DNA of 15,429 nt, taken from contig JAZSDN010000020.1 in assembly GCA_045531205.1 (NCBI GenBank), positions 1 through 15,429 of the forward strand. Direction: 5' to 3'. Position numbers and translations under genes: made by a program. Origin of the DNA: JAZNQL01 sp045531205. Its GTDB lineage: Bacteria > Bacillota > Clostridia > UMGS1883 > UMGS1540. Below the pieces are notes generated by a model that was not told the DNA's origin, did not search any database, and saw only the letters and a list, made by a program, of their open reading frames with translations. Positions 15,065 to 15,429 of this stretch are shown here, piece by piece (positions within the stretch are counted from its first letter, which is position 1; every line of letters starts with the position of its first letter).

Positions 15065-15093
15065 TTGATTAAAATTTTTAAAAACATTATAAT
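15065..15093 (+). promoter_or_regulatory. Possible upstream rRNA promoter (P0)
   Basis: TTGATT (15065-15070) and TATAAT (15088-15093) have a 17-bp spacer, in an A/T-rich run. It is weaker than the two downstream promoters and could be a chance match in such sequence. Confidence 0.4.
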
Positions 15094-15134
15094 AAGGAAG
15101 AAAAAATAATTTTTAAAATTTTTCAAAAAAAGTC

Positions 15135-15163
15135 TTGACATTTGATTTTTGCGGTGCTATAAT
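15135..15163 (+). promoter_or_regulatory. rRNA operon promoter P1
   Basis: TTGACA (15135-15140) and TATAAT (15158-15163) are separated by 17 bp, with TGC before the -10 (extended form). The A/T tracts at about 15106-15131 resemble an UP element. It matches P2 in the -35, the -10, the spacer length and the GTGC before the -10, as expected for tandem rrn promoters. Confidence 0.88.
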
Positions 15164-15233
15164 AACACACGTTGCGCTGACAAAAAGGCACAACGGGTTC
15201 GACAAAAAAGTTTAAAAAATTTTAAAAAACCTG

Positions 15234-15262
15234 TTGACAAGTCTTTTTAAAAGTGCTATAAT
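15234..15262 (+). promoter_or_regulatory. rRNA operon promoter P2
   Basis: TTGACA (15234-15239) and TATAAT (15257-15262) are separated by 17 bp with the same GTGC before the -10. It lies 99 bp downstream of P1 and is preceded by A/T tracts (about 15205-15229). The transcript would start near 15269, at a small TCCCTC/GAGGGA hairpin (15268-15285). Confidence 0.88.
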
Positions 15263-15429
15263 AAAATTCCCTCGCAAGAGAGGGATAAATCGGACCTTGA
15301 AAATTAAATAGCGTAAAAGGGCTCAAGAAAACTTGAGTAAACAAAGACTTTTAAAAAAGTTTTAAAATGTACAAACCAGTACAAAACGTAAATTATGAGC
15401 CAACAAAAGCTCAATAATATTTTTATTGA
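15263..15429 (+). other. Leader of a ribosomal RNA operon, reaching the 5' end of 16S rRNA
   Basis: After P2 the sequence contains a boxA-like stretch (GGACCTTGAAAATTAAATAG, 15292-15311) of the kind used for rRNA antitermination. Small hairpins follow: CTCAAG/CTTGAG with an AAAA loop (15322-15337) and TGAGC/GCTCA (15396-15413). There is no open reading frame. The last bases, TTTTATTGA, are what precedes GAGTTTGATC at the start of 16S rRNA in many Firmicutes, so the window apparently stops within the first few bases of, or just before, the 16S gene. The gene itself is outside the window. Confidence 0.8.

Noticed and set aside
15041..15135. A/T-rich region as a possible replication origin
   Set aside because: There are no clustered DnaA-box-like repeats, and the A/T tracts are explained by the rRNA promoter upstream elements.

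Overview
The window looks like a chromosomal segment from a low-GC Gram-positive bacterium of the class Clostridia. The evidence is the A+T-rich DNA, strong AGGAGG-type ribosome binding sites, near-consensus sigma-A-type promoters (TTGACA-17-TATAAT, several with an extended TG), S-layer-homology (SLH) exported proteins, and Firmicutes housekeeping genes (hprK, rapZ, rqcP, a ROK glucokinase). I cannot name the genus. I see no mobile element, CRISPR array or tRNA.

Left part (1-7190): a cell-surface locus. Three related minus-strand genes encode secreted proteins with N-terminal SLH repeats. The two complete ones (about 884 and 893 aa) also carry a large TIM-barrel-like, glycoside-hydrolase-like central region and a C-terminal CBM9-like domain. 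The third is cut by the left edge of the window. A plus-strand AraC-type regulator lies among them, divergent from the truncated copy, with a 7-bp inverted repeat between the two promoters that could be its operator. The 884-aa gene has a consensus extended -10 promoter and an RNA leader predicted to start with a long hairpin, which suggests abundant expression. A perfect hairpin without a proper U-tract separates it from the 893-aa paralog. A bidirectional terminator closes the 893-aa gene and the AraC gene.

Middle part (7191-8115): a small VanW-domain lipoprotein (minus) and rqcP, an S4-domain ribosome quality-control factor (plus), are divergently transcribed.

Right part (8117-15029): a six-gene minus-strand operon reads, in transcription order, class II aldolase/SDR fusion, PHP-domain protein, hprK, ROK glucokinase, murB, rapZ. 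It starts at a TTGACA-18-TATAAT promoter and ends at a 26-bp perfect inverted repeat that includes the last codons of rapZ. It joins sugar catabolism, carbon catabolite control (HprK, glucokinase) and cell-wall precursor supply (MurB, RapZ). The yvcK and whiA genes that usually follow rapZ in Firmicutes are absent here.

Right edge (about 15060-15429): a plus-strand ribosomal RNA operon promoter and leader with two, possibly three, tandem promoters, a boxA-like element and small hairpins. The sequence stops at what appears to be the first bases of 16S rRNA.
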